A DNA stretch of 64,000 bases from Cryobacterium sp. PH31-O1 (GTDB lineage Bacteria; Actinomycetota; Actinomycetes; Actinomycetales; Microbacteriaceae): assembly GCF_030063455.1 (NCBI RefSeq), contig NZ_JASITB010000002.1, forward strand, positions 62,001 to 126,000, read 5' to 3'. Made by a program: the position numbers and the translations under genes. Positions 8,821 through 18,364 of the stretch are shown here, one piece after another; the stretch's first letter is position 1, and each line of letters begins with the position of its first letter. The notes below the pieces were generated by a model, which made no database searches, had not been told where the DNA came from, and saw only the letters and a program-made list of their open reading frames with translations.

Positions 8821-9687
8821 CTACCTGGAAAGGAGGAGACTGCTGAGATAGCGACCATACCCGCTCTTGTGCAGCGGCTTGGCGAGTGCCGCGAGCGCAT
8901 CATCCGTAATCCAGCCCGCACGCCAGGCGATCTCCTCGATGCAACCGACCTTGAAACCCTGGCGGTCCTCGATGACGCGCACGTATTCCGAGGCCTGCAT
9001 CATGGATTCGAAGGTGCCTGTGTCGAGCCAAGCAGTGCCCCGGTCGAGCACCTGCACGTGCAGGGTGCCTTGTTCCAGGTAGCGTTCGTTGACCGTGCTG
9101 ATCTCCAGCTCGCCGCGCGCGCTGGGTTCAATGGTCTTGGCGATCTCGACGACGGAATTGTCGTAGAAGTACAGACCAGGAACCGCGTAGTTGCTCTTCG
9201 GCTTTGTGGGCTTCTCTTCAATGGAGATCGCGGTGCCGGTCTCGTCAAATTCGACGACACCGTAGGACGTGGGATTACTCACGTGATACGCGAAGATGCG
9301 CGCGCCTTCGATCGCGGCGTTACCCCGCAACGCCGATCCGAGGCCAGCTCCGTGGAAGATGTTGTCGCCGAGAACGAGGGCCACGCTTTGGTCGCCGATA
9401 AAGTCCTCCCCGATGATGAAGGCCTGGGCGAGGCCGTCCGGTGATGGCTGAATAGCATATTCAATGCGGATGCCTAGATCGGAGCCGTCCCCGAGCAGTG
9501 CTCGGAATTGTTCGTTGTACTCCGGAGTCGTAATAATGAGGATCTCTTTGATGTCCGCCATCATCAGCGTCGACAAGGGGTAGTAGATCATCGGCTTGTC
9601 CCAGATGGGCATGAGCTGCTTCGAGATGCCCTTGGTGATCGGCCACAGGCGTGTGCCTGAGCCGCCGGCGAGAATGATTCCGCGCAT
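8821..9687 (-). CDS. rmlA: Glucose-1-phosphate thymidylyltransferase
   Basis: A 288-residue nucleotidyltransferase making dTDP-glucose from dTTP and glucose-1-phosphate, the first step of dTDP-L-rhamnose synthesis. The N-terminal signature [18 protein letters not shown], then [18 protein letters not shown], the GDNIF metal-site block and [20 protein letters not shown] are textbook RmlA. The start at 9687 (CAGGAAC upstream) gives the canonical N-terminus; the frame stays open upstream but that stretch is non-homologous. It follows rmlC after 5 bases in one operon. Confidence 0.95.
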   Translation of the reverse strand: MRGIILAGGSGTRLWPITKGISKQLMPIWDKPMIYYPLSTLMMADIKEILIITTPEYNEQFRALLGDGSDLGIRIEYAIQPSPDGLAQAFIIGEDFIGDQSVALVLGDNIFHGAGLGSALRGNAAIEGARIFAYHVSNPTSYGVVEFDETGTAISIEEKPTKPKSNYAVPGLYFYDNSVVEIAKTIEPSARGELEISTVNERYLEQGTLHVQVLDRGTAWLDTGTFESMMQASEYVRVIEDRQGFKVGCIEEIAWRAGWITDDALAALAKPLHKSGYGRYLSSLLLSR

Positions 9688-9692
9688 GAGCG

Positions 9693-10301
9693 TTAGTTCC
9701 TGTCGTTCAAAGTGGCGTAGTAGGCGCGAGCTGCGGCCCACGTGGGGAGCAGACCGGAGGCAGCTGCAACCGCGAGAGTGGGGGCATCCGTGTCCTTGGG
9801 CGAAAGGAGCAGTTCCCCGGCTTCCGGCGGGAACACGAGGCCAACCTCTTGATCGAGCGGGCTAATGCCGTGTTCGCGGCCCGGGCTGAAGGTGCTGTTC
9901 ACTAGATAGCTCACGGTGGCGTTGTCGGTGAGCGCGACGAAGCAGTGGCCGAGGCCCTCGGCAATGTAGACCGCGCGCCGGTCGGTGTCATCGAGGAGCA
10001 CGCTGTCCCACTGACCGTAGGTCGGCGAGCCGACGCGAATGTCGATGATGTAGTCGAGAACGGCGCCGTGAACGGCAGTGACGTACTTGGCCTGACTTGG
10101 CGGCACGTCGGCGAAATGAATGCCGCGCACCGAACCGCGTTTCGAGACTGACGTGTTGGCCTGGGCAAGGTCGAGCTTGTGCCCAACTTTCTCTTCGAGC
10201 TTGTCGAAGCGGTACCACTCGAGGAAGACTCCCCGGTCGTCACCAAACTGCTTGGGGGTGATTTCGTAGGAATCGGGGATAGAAAGCTCTCGAATCTGCA
10301 C
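9693..10301 (-). CDS. rmlC: dTDP-4-dehydrorhamnose 3,5-epimerase
   Basis: A 202-residue cupin, third enzyme of dTDP-L-rhamnose synthesis. Visible landmarks: the N-terminal [12 protein letters not shown] block, the RGIHF motif with catalytic His62, and [19 protein letters not shown]. Length is normal for the family. The start is GTG 10301, placed 7 bases after a minus-strand TAGACT, so the mRNA is probably leaderless. First gene of the rmlC-rmlA transcription unit, divergent from rmlB. Confidence 0.92.
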   Translation of the reverse strand: MQIRELSIPDSYEITPKQFGDDRGVFLEWYRFDKLEEKVGHKLDLAQANTSVSKRGSVRGIHFADVPPSQAKYVTAVHGAVLDYIIDIRVGSPTYGQWDSVLLDDTDRRAVYIAEGLGHCFVALTDNATVSYLVNSTFSPGREHGISPLDQEVGLVFPPEAGELLLSPKDTDAPTLAVAAASGLLPTWAAARAYYATLNDRN

Positions 10302-10308
10302 GGTTGGC

Positions 10309-10335
10309 AGTCTACCAATGGGCGTCCGGTAGAAT
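10309..10335. promoter_or_regulatory. Back-to-back rmlC / rmlB promoter boxes
   Basis: On the minus strand TAGACT (10314-10309) lies 7 bases before the rmlC GTG, a leaderless arrangement. On the plus strand TAGAAT (10330-10335) lies about 40 bases before the rmlB ATG. The two -10 boxes are only 15 bases apart, so both halves of the rhamnose pathway could be co-regulated from one site. The -35 matches are weak. Confidence 0.45.
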
Positions 10336-10374
10336 CGCGGAGGCCATGCAAGCGAACGGAACGGTTACTCCTAT

Positions 10375-11361
10375 ATGAAGATCCTCGTCACCGGCGGCGC
10401 CGGTTTTATCGGCTCCAACTTTGTTCGACGCACGATTGAAGACAAGTACCCGGGCCTTGAAGGCGCCGAGGTTGTCGTGCTCGACGCCCTGACCTACTCG
10501 GGCAACCTCGAAAACCTCGCCCCGATCGCCGACTCCCCGCGCTACTCCTTTGTGCACGGCGACATTCGCGACGGCAAGCTGCTCGACACCCTCTTTCCGG
10601 GCCTCGACGCGGTAGTGCACTTCGCCGCAGAGTCGCACGTGGACCGCTCAGTGATGGACTCGACGATTTTCGTGGAGACCAACGTGCTCGGCACCCAGCA
10701 GCTGCTCGACGCGGCCCTGCGCCACAAGCTCGCCCGGTTCGTGCACGTCTCCACCGACGAGGTCTACGGCTCCATCGCCGAAGGCTCCTGGAACGAAGAG
10801 CGGGCCCTTGAGCCCAACTCCCCCTACAGCGCCTCGAAGGCTGGCAGCGACCTGCTGGCCCGCAGCTACCACCGCACCCACGGCCTCAACGTGTCGATCA
10901 CGCGCTGCAGCAACAACTACGGCCCCTACCACTTTCCCGAAAAGGTCATTCCGCTGTTCGTCAGCAACCTGATCGACGACCTGCACGTTCCCCTCTACGG
11001 CGAGGGCAACAACATTCGCGACTGGCTGCACGTTGACGACCACACCCGCGCCATTGCCATGGTGCTGGTCGGCGGCCGCGCCGGCGAGATCTACAACATT
11101 GGCGGCGGCACCGAGCTCACCAACAAGGAGCTCACCCAGCTGCTGCTCGATTCGACCGGCAAGGACTGGTCCTACGTCGACCGCGTCGCCGACCGCCTCG
11201 GCCACGACCTGCGGTACTCGGTGGACATCAGCAAAATTCAGGCCGAACTCGGCTATGCCCCCGAGGTTCCGTTCGAACAGGGCCTCGCCGACGTGGTGCA
11301 GTGGTATCGCGACAACCGTCAGTGGTGGGAACCGCTCAAGGCCCGTGCGGCGTTGAACTAG
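10375..11361 (+). CDS. rmlB: dTDP-glucose 4,6-dehydratase
   Basis: A 328-residue extended SDR, second enzyme of dTDP-L-rhamnose synthesis. The NAD-binding motif is GGAGFIGSNFVR at the N-terminus, the catalytic STDEVYG lies mid-protein and the YSASK motif supplies Tyr and Lys. RCSNNYGPYHFPEKVIPL and the YGEGNNIRDWLHVDDH segments are RmlB-specific. Downstream rmlD begins one base after its stop. Confidence 0.96.
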   Translation: MKILVTGGAGFIGSNFVRRTIEDKYPGLEGAEVVVLDALTYSGNLENLAPIADSPRYSFVHGDIRDGKLLDTLFPGLDAVVHFAAESHVDRSVMDSTIFVETNVLGTQQLLDAALRHKLARFVHVSTDEVYGSIAEGSWNEERALEPNSPYSASKAGSDLLARSYHRTHGLNVSITRCSNNYGPYHFPEKVIPLFVSNLIDDLHVPLYGEGNNIRDWLHVDDHTRAIAMVLVGGRAGEIYNIGGGTELTNKELTQLLLDSTGKDWSYVDRVADRLGHDLRYSVDISKIQAELGYAPEVPFEQGLADVVQWYRDNRQWWEPLKARAALN

Positions 11362-11362
11362 C

Positions 11363-12217
11363 ATGACTCGTTATCTGATCACCGGCGCCACCGGCATGCT
11401 CGGCCGTGACCTGCAGACGGCTTTGGCCGGACGCGACGTGACCGCTCTCGGCCGCAGCGACCTCGACGTGACCGACCAGGGCGCGGTGAAAACCGCCGTC
11501 GCCGGGCACGACGTGATCATCAACTGCGCCGCGTACACCAAGGTCGACGACGCGGAGACGAATGAGGACGAGGCCTTCGCGGTGAACGCGGTGGGGCCGT
11601 ACAATTTGGCGGTGGCGGCATCCGCTTTGCGGGCGAAGCTTGTGCAAATTTCGACGGACTACGTCTTTGACGGTAGCGCCACCACGCCGTATGCCGAGAA
11701 CACCGTGCACAGCCCGATTTCGGCCTATGGCCGTACCAAGGCTGCCGGTGAAGAGTTCGTGCAGGTCGAGAACGGTTCGCGCAGCTATATCGTGCGCACC
11801 GCCTGGCTGTACGGCAAGAACGGCCCGAACTTTGCCAAGACCATGCTGAAGGCCGCCGCCACCCGCGACACCCTCAGCGTGGTCACCGACCAGGTGGGCC
11901 AGCCCACGTGGACGGTCGACCTGGCCGCCCAAATTGTGCTGCTGCTCGACAACGACGCGCCCGCCGGCATCTACCACGGCACGAACTCGGGTATTGCGTC
12001 GAAGTTCGACCAGGCTCGTGACGTGTTCGCCCTCGCCGGGCTCGACCCGGAACGCATTAAGCCCACCGACAGCTCGGCTTTTGTACTTCCTGCGCCACGG
12101 CCGGCCTATTCGGTGCTCGGCCACGCTAACTGGGCTGCGGCCGGTCTGGAACCGATGCGCAGCTGGCAGTCGGCCCAGGCCGAAGCATTCGCTGCCGGGG
12201 TTTTCGAGACAGCATGA
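11363..12217 (+). CDS. rmlD: dTDP-4-dehydrorhamnose reductase
   Basis: A 284-residue SDR that reduces dTDP-4-keto-L-rhamnose with NAD(P)H, the last pathway step. It opens with the short Rossmann motif GATGMLGRDL; catalytic signs are STDYVFDG and YGRTKAAGE (Tyr/Lys). The region RTAWLYGKNGPNFAKTML matches RmlD. The stop overlaps the next gene as ATGA. With rmlA, rmlB and rmlC this completes the route to dTDP-L-rhamnose inside the window. Confidence 0.95.
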   Translation: MTRYLITGATGMLGRDLQTALAGRDVTALGRSDLDVTDQGAVKTAVAGHDVIINCAAYTKVDDAETNEDEAFAVNAVGPYNLAVAASALRAKLVQISTDYVFDGSATTPYAENTVHSPISAYGRTKAAGEEFVQVENGSRSYIVRTAWLYGKNGPNFAKTMLKAAATRDTLSVVTDQVGQPTWTVDLAAQIVLLLDNDAPAGIYHGTNSGIASKFDQARDVFALAGLDPERIKPTDSSAFVLPAPRPAYSVLGHANWAAAGLEPMRSWQSAQAEAFAAGVFETA

Positions 12218-13356
12218 TCACCCTGCGGGTAGTCGTTGACCAGATGGTCGCCCCGGTGCCGGGCGGCGTCGGGCGTTACACCGAGGAACTCACTCGCGCC
12301 CTAATCGCGACCGCACCGGCGGAGTGCAACGTTGAGGGCATCGTCTCGTCGTCGACCCCCGCAGAGTACGAACGCATCGAGGCAGCACTGCCCGGCCTGG
12401 GCAGCCTGCACAAGACCGCTCTGGCAAGGCGCGAGCTCGCGGCGGCCTGGGCGCTCGGCGTGACCGCGTCGTTGGGAACCGGCCTGATTCATGCGCCGGG
12501 ACTGCTCGCCCCCCTGCGCCGCCACAACCGTGCCGAAGACCACACCCAGATTGCGGTGACGCTGCACGACGTGCTCGCCTGGACGCATCCGTCGTCGCTG
12601 ACCCCGGCAACCGTGGCCTGGACCAAGAGCATGCTCAAGCGCGCCCGCAAGCACGCCGACGCGATCGTCGTGCCGAGCCACGCCGTGGCACGGCAGCTGA
12701 CCGAGATCATGGACCTCGGCGACCGGGTGCGCGTGATTGGCGGCGCGGTGGGGCGGGGCCTCGTGCTGCCGGCCATTCCGCTGGTAGAAGAGCGTCTGCA
12801 GGCGCTGGGGCTGCCGTCGCAGTATCTGCTGACCTCGGGCTCGCTCGACCCGCGCAAGGCCGTGATCGCGCTGATCACAGCGCTCGGGCTGCCGGGAGCC
12901 CCCGACCTGCCGCTGATCGTGCTGGGACCAGACACCTGGGGCGAACTCGACCTCGCCTCGGTCGCCGATGAAGCCGGGCTGGCACCGGGGCGCGTGCGTG
13001 CCCTGTCGGGGCTGAGCGACTCCGATCTGGCCGTCGTGATCGCCCGGGCCAGCGTGTTCGTCTACCCGAGCCTGGAGGAAGGCTTCGCGCTGCCGATCAT
13101 CGAAGCGTTCCACCTGGGCACGCCGGTCGTGCACTCCGACGCCCCAGCCCTGCTCGAAGCCGCCGGTGACGCCGGCGTTGCGGTCGAGCGCTCAGACCCG
13201 AAGGAATACCCCGCAAAGCTCGCTGACGCGGTGAACCGGGTGCTCGGCGACAGCGTACTGCGCAACCGCATGAGCATCTTCGGCGGCGACCGGTCGCGGG
13301 CCTTCAGCTGGCGGGACTCCGCCGAGCGGGTCTGGCAGCTGCACGCGGACCTGTAG
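12214..13356 (+). CDS. Family 4 glycosyltransferase
   Basis: A 380-residue GT-B enzyme. The N-terminal domain has VAPVPGGVGRYTEEL, the usual acceptor-side glycine loop; the C-terminal domain has LTSGSLDPRKAV (donor phosphate loop) and the retaining-GT signature VYPSLEEGFALPIIEAF, whose two acidic residues coordinate the donor. It resembles mannosyl- and rhamnosyl-type GT4 proteins. Coupled to rmlD by a 4-base overlap, so it probably uses dTDP-rhamnose or extends a rhamnose-containing chain (inference). Confidence 0.82.
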   Translation: MITLRVVVDQMVAPVPGGVGRYTEELTRALIATAPAECNVEGIVSSSTPAEYERIEAALPGLGSLHKTALARRELAAAWALGVTASLGTGLIHAPGLLAPLRRHNRAEDHTQIAVTLHDVLAWTHPSSLTPATVAWTKSMLKRARKHADAIVVPSHAVARQLTEIMDLGDRVRVIGGAVGRGLVLPAIPLVEERLQALGLPSQYLLTSGSLDPRKAVIALITALGLPGAPDLPLIVLGPDTWGELDLASVADEAGLAPGRVRALSGLSDSDLAVVIARASVFVYPSLEEGFALPIIEAFHLGTPVVHSDAPALLEAAGDAGVAVERSDPKEYPAKLADAVNRVLGDSVLRNRMSIFGGDRSRAFSWRDSAERVWQLHADL

Positions 13357-13361
13357 TTCTC

Positions 13362-13769
13362 GTGCGCCTACTGCGAGACCAGCGGGTGCGGTTTCTCGCG
13401 GTCGGTGCCACGAACACGCTCGTGGGGTATCTGGTCTTCTCGGCCTTCACCCTGTGGGTATTCACGGATGTCTACCTCGGCTACCTGCTCAGCCTCGCGC
13501 TCTCCTACGTGGTCGGCATCACCCTGGCGTTCGTGCTGTACCGGCGATTCGTGTTCGTGGTGCACGGCCACGTGGTGCGCGACTTCATTCGGTTCGTGAG
13601 CGTGTACCTCGTGGCTATCGGCATCAATGTGGCCGCGTTGCCGCTGCTGGTTGAGGTTCTCTTGGTGCCGCCACTACTCGCCCAGCTGATAATTCTCTTG
13701 ATAACGACCCTGCTGAGCTTCTTTGGGCACAAGAAGTTCTCGTTCCGGCGGAGCGAGAGAACCAGCTGA
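13362..13769 (+). CDS. GtrA-family membrane protein
   Basis: A 135-residue protein with four hydrophobic helices (about residues 11-30, 37-58, 76-98 and 103-122), the GtrA-family layout. It opens with FLAVGATNTLVGYLVF, a hallmark of the family. GtrA proteins are proposed to flip lipid-linked sugars or help glycan modification at the membrane. The start is GTG 13362, 5 bases after the GT4 stop, so it ends the rmlB operon. A second GtrA gene lies at 17822. Confidence 0.8.
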   Translation: MRLLRDQRVRFLAVGATNTLVGYLVFSAFTLWVFTDVYLGYLLSLALSYVVGITLAFVLYRRFVFVVHGHVVRDFIRFVSVYLVAIGINVAALPLLVEVLLVPPLLAQLIILLITTLLSFFGHKKFSFRRSERTS

Positions 13770-13807
13770 CCGAGGCATATGCATCCGCTGGCGTGCTGTA
13801 ATGATGC

Positions 13808-13843
13808 TTGCTACAGCGTGCTACTCACGGCTACACTCAGCGC
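13808..13843 (+). promoter_or_regulatory. Promoter and candidate operator of the toxin-antitoxin pair
   Basis: TTGCTA (13808-13813) and TACACT (13832-13837) are 18 bases apart, and the antitoxin ATG follows after 6 bases, implying a leaderless mRNA. GCTAC occurs at 13810, 13820 and 13830, exactly one helical turn apart, which fits cooperative autorepression by the antitoxin or TA complex. Confidence 0.5.
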
Positions 13844-14101
13844 ATGAGCTTGGTTCCTGTTCGAGAATTGCGCAATCACACCGCTGATGTCATTGAACGC
13901 GCGCGTCAGGGTGAAGAAGTCACGATCACGTCCAACGGAGTGGCGATTGCAACCCTCGTGCCGATCAGTGCGACCAAACGGCCATTTCTCACGAAAGACG
14001 AATTTATCCGTTTGACTCGGCAGCCGAAGGACCCCGTTGCCGACTACTACGACGACGAGGAAGACGACGAAACTACGGACGACCTCGGTCCGATTCAGTG
14101 A
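13844..14101 (+). CDS. Type II antitoxin, Phd/YefM-like
   Basis: An 85-residue protein. The N-terminal part reads MSLVPVRELRNHTADVIERARQGEEVTITSNGVAIATLVP, shown here as separate landmarks: VRELRN, the helix DVIERAR, and the strand-turn GVAIATLVP of the Phd/YefM DNA-binding dimer fold. The last 25 residues are very acidic (YYDDEEDDET), a typical disordered toxin-neutralising tail. The start at 13844 follows a promoter by 6 bases; the frame is open a little upstream but lacks support. The stop overlaps the toxin start (GTGA). Confidence 0.82.
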   Translation: MSLVPVRELRNHTADVIERARQGEEVTITSNGVAIATLVPISATKRPFLTKDEFIRLTRQPKDPVADYYDDEEDDETTDDLGPIQ

Positions 14102-14499
14102 CGACCACCCGGGGCCTCCTCGATACGAGTGTTTTCGTTGCACGGGAGTCCAATCGCCCACTCCGCGTCGACCTGCTTCCCTTGGAACAGGTTGTCAGTG
14201 CGATCACTCTGGGCGAACTGTCTGCGGGCGTGCATGCTGCGGTTAACGCTGACAGCAGAGCGATGCGGATGAAGACTCTCGACATGCTGTCTGCAATTGC
14301 CGTTCTTCCAGTTGACGCTGAAGTCGCTGCCATTTGGGCGCGACTGCGCCAGAACCTGCGTGACAACGGGCGCCGGCTCAACGTCAACGACCTGTGGATC
14401 GCATCCACGGCACTCGCGCATTCCTTGCCCGTCTACACTCAGGACACCGATTTTCAGGTGTTGTCAGACCTGGGCGGCCCCGAAGTGATTGTGGTCTAG
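14098..14499 (+). CDS. PIN-domain ribonuclease toxin (VapC type)
   Basis: A 133-residue PIN-domain protein. The N-terminal LLDTSVFVA gives the first catalytic Asp, TLGELSAGV the conserved Glu, and LNVNDLWIASTALAH plus YTQDTDFQVL the C-terminal acidic residues, so all four metal-binding positions look intact. VapC toxins cut tRNA or rRNA when free of antitoxin. It starts at GTG 14098 inside the antitoxin stop, ensuring coupled translation. Confidence 0.87.
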   Translation: MTTTRGLLDTSVFVARESNRPLRVDLLPLEQVVSAITLGELSAGVHAAVNADSRAMRMKTLDMLSAIAVLPVDAEVAAIWARLRQNLRDNGRRLNVNDLWIASTALAHSLPVYTQDTDFQVLSDLGGPEVIVV

Positions 14500-14646
14500 C
14501 GCTTACGTTGGCGTCATACTTCTCGCAGTGCGCCTGAATTAGGCGGGTCGCGGTGCCGGGATTGCTGTCTCGACGGGCTCGACCTGCGGAGGTAGTAGGG
14601 TTCCGCCGACACCGACGCGTTGGTGCCGGGGCCGGCACGCGTCGGC

Positions 14647-16011
14647 CTACGGCGTGGGGGTGCCGGTGGGCGCGGGGGCCAGGGCCGCCGCGACCATGGC
14701 CTGAATGGCGGCGTAGTCGGGGTCTTCGGGGTCGACGCCGTTCTCCGGAATCAGCGGCACCGACACGACCGGAAGTTGCTTGGTCTTGGAGGCGAGGTTC
14801 ACGAAGTAGCCGAGCATTCCCTGCGGCACGTCGGTCTTCACGACGCGGGTGCCGGCGGCGGCCACTCCCTGGAACTTGGAGAGCACGTTCGCCGGGCTGG
14901 CCTGCGCGAGCAGAGCCTCCTGCATCTGGGTCTGGCGCTGCATGCGGTCGTAGTCACTCGTGCCGTGCCGCGAGCGGGCAAACCACAGGGCGTGGTAGCC
15001 GTCCATGTGTTGCATGCCCGGTTCAAACCAGAACAGCACCTTGGTGAAGCTCTCGTCGGTGTGCACCGGCACTCGGTTCTGCACGTCAATGTCGACGCCG
15101 CCGAGCGCGTCGATGAGGTCGGAGAAGCCCTGCATGTCGATGAGCACAAAATACTGAATGCTCAGTCCGGTGATGCCCTGCGCCGCCTCGAGCGTGGCCT
15201 GAATACCCGGGGAGCTGCCCTCGGCCACCGCGTCGGGATAGTACTCCGGGCGTTTCAACTCGGCCTCGGTGAAGACGGAGTTGAGCATGCAGGCCGACAC
15301 GTCGCATCCGTCGATGGAACCGTAACCCTCAGGGTAGAGCGCTCCGAGCGAGGAACCGGCTGAGAACGGCACGTTCTCGAGGTTGCGCGGCAGGCTGATG
15401 GTCGTGGCCTGGCCGGTCGTGGCGTCGATGCTGACTACCGAGAGGCTGTCGGGGCGCAGGCCGTCTCGGTCGGCGCCGGCGTCACCACCAAGCAGCAGAA
15501 TGTTGTACCGGCCGTCGACCGGGGGTTCGCTCGGTCCGGCGACGAAGACGGAGGAGAGAAACCCGCTCGCCGAGGTGGCGACGAAGGCGCCATAACCGGC
15601 ACTGCCGGAGACCACGATCATGAGCGCCGCCGAGAACGCAGCAATGATCGGGCGGGCGCCGGGCGCGGCCTTGACCAGGTTGATCAGGCCGAGGGTGTTG
15701 AGGGTGAGTATGAGCCAGGTGAGAGCGTAGAACGCGAGTACCGCGGCCGCCGCCCACAGGCCAATGGTGCTCGTGAACACGGTGAGCATAACCTCGGGCC
15801 AGAGCAGGTAGACCGCGCCGGCGATGATCGCGATGATGACCAGCGTGAGCGTTGCGCGAAGGCCGAACCGGCCAAGCCTGCGGTTGCCGGCGAGCACCTG
15901 CGCCGAACCGGGCAGTACGAAATTGAGTACGACCAGCCACCACGCACGCGTTGTCATGATGCGCGTGGAGCCGGAATTCGGGTGCCGGATCGGGTCGGAA
16001 ACACTACTCAT
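14647..16011 (-). CDS. LytR-CpsA-Psr (LCP) family glycan ligase
   Basis: A 454-residue protein. The first about 165 residues hold four to five hydrophobic segments, more than the single anchor usual in LCP enzymes; this multi-helix form is common in Actinobacteria. The extracellular LCP domain follows: [28 protein letters not shown], seen as the LLLGGD and RPDSLSV motifs, then ISLPRN, and the [22 protein letters not shown] arginine-rich site. LCP enzymes attach wall polysaccharides to peptidoglycan, a fitting partner for the rhamnan locus. The tail is Pro/Thr-rich. The start overlaps the purE stop (ATGA). Confidence 0.88.
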   Translation of the reverse strand: MSSVSDPIRHPNSGSTRIMTTRAWWLVVLNFVLPGSAQVLAGNRRLGRFGLRATLTLVIIAIIAGAVYLLWPEVMLTVFTSTIGLWAAAAVLAFYALTWLILTLNTLGLINLVKAAPGARPIIAAFSAALMIVVSGSAGYGAFVATSASGFLSSVFVAGPSEPPVDGRYNILLLGGDAGADRDGLRPDSLSVVSIDATTGQATTISLPRNLENVPFSAGSSLGALYPEGYGSIDGCDVSACMLNSVFTEAELKRPEYYPDAVAEGSSPGIQATLEAAQGITGLSIQYFVLIDMQGFSDLIDALGGVDIDVQNRVPVHTDESFTKVLFWFEPGMQHMDGYHALWFARSRHGTSDYDRMQRQTQMQEALLAQASPANVLSKFQGVAAAGTRVVKTDVPQGMLGYFVNLASKTKQLPVVSVPLIPENGVDPEDPDYAAIQAMVAAALAPAPTGTPTP

Positions 16012-16547
16012 AATCGCTCTTGGAGGTCCCGGTTCTTCTGCTCGACCAAGTCTGCGAGCTGCACGGAATAGTCTTCGAGCTTCAGGCGCAGCGCGTCGTC
16101 ACTCGTGGCGAGAATCTTGATGGCGATGAGCGCGGCGTTCTTCGCCCCGCCGATCGACACTGTCGCGACGGGCACGCCGGCCGGCATCTGCACGATCGAT
16201 AACAGCGAGTCGAGGCCGTCGAGCAGCCCGAGCGGAACGGGTACTCCCACCACCGGCAGGGTGGTCATCGCGGCGAGCATGCCGGGCAGGTGCGCGGCTC
16301 CCCCGGCTCCGGCGATGATCACCTTGAGGCCGCGGGCCTGAGCGCTGCGACCGTAATCGAGCATCTTTTCGGGGGTGCGGTGCGCCGAGACCACCTGCAC
16401 TTCGTGCGCCACCCCGAAGTCCTTCAGGGTTTGCGCTGCGGCGCTCATAACGGTGAAGTCGGAGTCGCTGCCCATGACCAAGCCGACCAGCGGCGCGCTG
16501 GAACTCTCGGGCACGCTGGATCGCTCGATGTTGTCTGGCACGCCCAT
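16008..16547 (-). CDS. purE: N5-carboxyaminoimidazole ribonucleotide mutase
   Basis: A 179-residue class I PurE that converts N5-CAIR to CAIR in purine synthesis. After an 18-residue linker come [11 protein letters not shown] (the SDSD substrate loop), [12 protein letters not shown] with the catalytic His, and [16 protein letters not shown]. The start at 16547 is chosen because upstream sequence in this frame belongs to purK in another frame; it lies 11 bases after the purK stop. Operon purK-purE-LCP. Confidence 0.92.
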   Translation of the reverse strand: MGVPDNIERSSVPESSSAPLVGLVMGSDSDFTVMSAAAQTLKDFGVAHEVQVVSAHRTPEKMLDYGRSAQARGLKVIIAGAGGAAHLPGMLAAMTTLPVVGVPVPLGLLDGLDSLLSIVQMPAGVPVATVSIGGAKNAALIAIKILATSDDALRLKLEDYSVQLADLVEQKNRDLQERL

Positions 16548-16558
16548 GATCTTATTGC

Positions 16559-17695
16559 TCAGTCCTGAAAGATTTGTGCAGTGGCACGCGCCTGGTAGGC
16601 AACTTCGTCGAGATCGTCGCCGCCCGCGGTGACGTGGCCCACCTTGCGGCCGGGCCGTGAGGCCTTGCCATAGTTGTGCACTTTCACGAGCGGATGCTGC
16701 GCCAGCGCCACCTCGTAGCGGTCGCCCAGCGAGCCTGACGCCGGTCCGCCGAAGATGTTCACCATGACCGTCCACGGGTCCCTGGCCCCGGTGGCACCGA
16801 GCGGCAGGTCAAGCACCGCCCTCAGATGTTGCTCGAACTGGCTCGTCGTGGACCCGTCGATGGACCAGTGACCGCTGTTATGCGGGCGCATCGCCAACTC
16901 GTTAACGAGGAGGCGCTCATCCGTTGTCTGAAACAGTTCGACGGCGAGCACCCCGGTGACGCCGATGCCCTCGGCCACGGTCACGGCGATGTCGGTGGCG
17001 ACATCGGCCAGGCGCCCCATGGACTGGGGGGCCGGCGCGATGACCTCCGCGCAGACGCCGCCCTTCTGCACGGTCTCGACGACCGGCCAGACCGCGATCT
17101 CTCCGCTGGGGCGGCGGGCCACCACCTGGGCCAGCTCGCGGCTGAAGTGCACCAGCTCCTCGACCAGTAGGGCGCCGTCGTTGCCGTCTTCGGCGAGCGC
17201 CTGAAACCAGTCGTCGACGTCGTGTTCGTGGCTGACCACGCGCACGCCCTTGCCGTCGTAACCGCCGCGGGCGGTCTTCACAACGGCGTGGCCGCCGTGG
17301 TTGTTCAGAAAGTCGGCGAGGCCGGCGACATCGACGATGCGCGCCCAATCCGGCACGGGCAGCCCGAGTTCGGCGAGCTTTTCGCGCATGAGCAGCTTGT
17401 CTTGGGCGTAGAGCAGGGCGTCGGGGCCGGGATGCACGGTGACGCCCTCACGCACGAGCTCGCGCAGAATCTCCTGCGGCACGTGTTCGTGGTCGAAGGT
17501 GATCACGTCGACGGTCTTCGCGAAGGCGAGCACCGTGGACAGGTCGCGGTAGTCACCGACGCTGACAGCGGCGAGCGCCGCAGACATACCGTCGGCTTCG
17601 GCGAGAACCTTCAGCTCGATGCCGAGGTTCACCGCCGCGGGAATCATCATGCGGGCCAGCTGGCCTGCGCCAATCACACCGACGGTCAAGGCCAT
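16559..17695 (-). CDS. purK: N5-carboxyaminoimidazole ribonucleotide synthase
   Basis: A 378-residue ATP-grasp enzyme that carboxylates AIR with bicarbonate and ATP. The N-terminal motif [12 protein letters not shown], the central ATP-grasp lysine in [30 protein letters not shown], and the [24 protein letters not shown] block (acidic and His residues binding substrate) are typical. The downstream purE gene completes the two-step bacterial route. First gene of its operon. Confidence 0.94.
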   Translation of the reverse strand: MALTVGVIGAGQLARMMIPAAVNLGIELKVLAEADGMSAALAAVSVGDYRDLSTVLAFAKTVDVITFDHEHVPQEILRELVREGVTVHPGPDALLYAQDKLLMREKLAELGLPVPDWARIVDVAGLADFLNNHGGHAVVKTARGGYDGKGVRVVSHEHDVDDWFQALAEDGNDGALLVEELVHFSRELAQVVARRPSGEIAVWPVVETVQKGGVCAEVIAPAPQSMGRLADVATDIAVTVAEGIGVTGVLAVELFQTTDERLLVNELAMRPHNSGHWSIDGSTTSQFEQHLRAVLDLPLGATGARDPWTVMVNIFGGPASGSLGDRYEVALAQHPLVKVHNYGKASRPGRKVGHVTAGGDDLDEVAYQARATAQIFQD

Positions 17696-17821
17696 CTGTT
17701 CACCATTTTCTATGCCAGCGTTCAGCTAAACGCGCGTGGATACCCAGCCCGGGGGTTTTAAACCGCCGTAGACTGCGAGACTTCAGTGCTTTTCTACTTT
17801 ACAGAACCTCCGGACGGACGC

Positions 17822-18364
17822 ATGTCGATCACCCTGAAGCAGCGCCTGCTCAGTTTTCTGAGTCAGGGCCTCAAGTTCGGCGCCGTCGGTGCGCTCGGCT
17901 TCGTGGTGGATTTCACGGTGTTCAACCTGCTGCGCACCACCGTGCTGGATTCCGCCGAGGTACACGCCGGTCCCATCTACGCCAAGGTCATCTCAACCGT
18001 GTTGGCCATTCTGGTGAACTGGCTCGGCAACCGCTACTGGACATTCAGCAAGAACCGGCAGAACCACACCATGCGCGAGGGACTGGAATTTCTGGCGGTC
18101 AGCCTGGTGGGTATGGGCATCGGCATCGCCTGCCTCTGGTTCAGCCACTACGTGCTCGGCTACACCAGTGTTCTCGCCGACAACATCGCCGGCAACGTGG
18201 TCGGGCTGCTGCTCGGCGCGGTGTTCCGCTTTACGCTGTACCGTTACTGGGTGTTCGCGCCGAGCCGGAGCGGCGCTCCCGCTCTGGGCGCGGCATCCGC
18301 TGGTATCGCCTCTGTCAGCACGCGCACCGGGGCGATTCGGCTAGCTACGACCCCAGAAAGCTGA
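17822..18364 (+). CDS. GtrA-family membrane protein
   Basis: A 180-residue protein with four hydrophobic helices and the GtrA opening FGAVGALGFVVDFTVFNLLR; the second pair holds LVNWLGNRYWTFSKNR, where the charged NRYWTF motif is a family landmark. About 35 C-terminal residues are Ala/Ser-rich and probably disordered. The start at 17822 gives the family N-terminus; a TAGACT box lies at 17769-17774. Its 3' end overlaps the converging PH-domain gene by 24 bases. Confidence 0.78.
   Translation: MSITLKQRLLSFLSQGLKFGAVGALGFVVDFTVFNLLRTTVLDSAEVHAGPIYAKVISTVLAILVNWLGNRYWTFSKNRQNHTMREGLEFLAVSLVGMGIGIACLWFSHYVLGYTSVLADNIAGNVVGLLLGAVFRFTLYRYWVFAPSRSGAPALGAASAGIASVSTRTGAIRLATTPES

Noticed and set aside
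10648..11364. A 238-codon minus-strand frame
   Set aside because: Antisense to rmlB; no SD, low-complexity Val/Gly composition.
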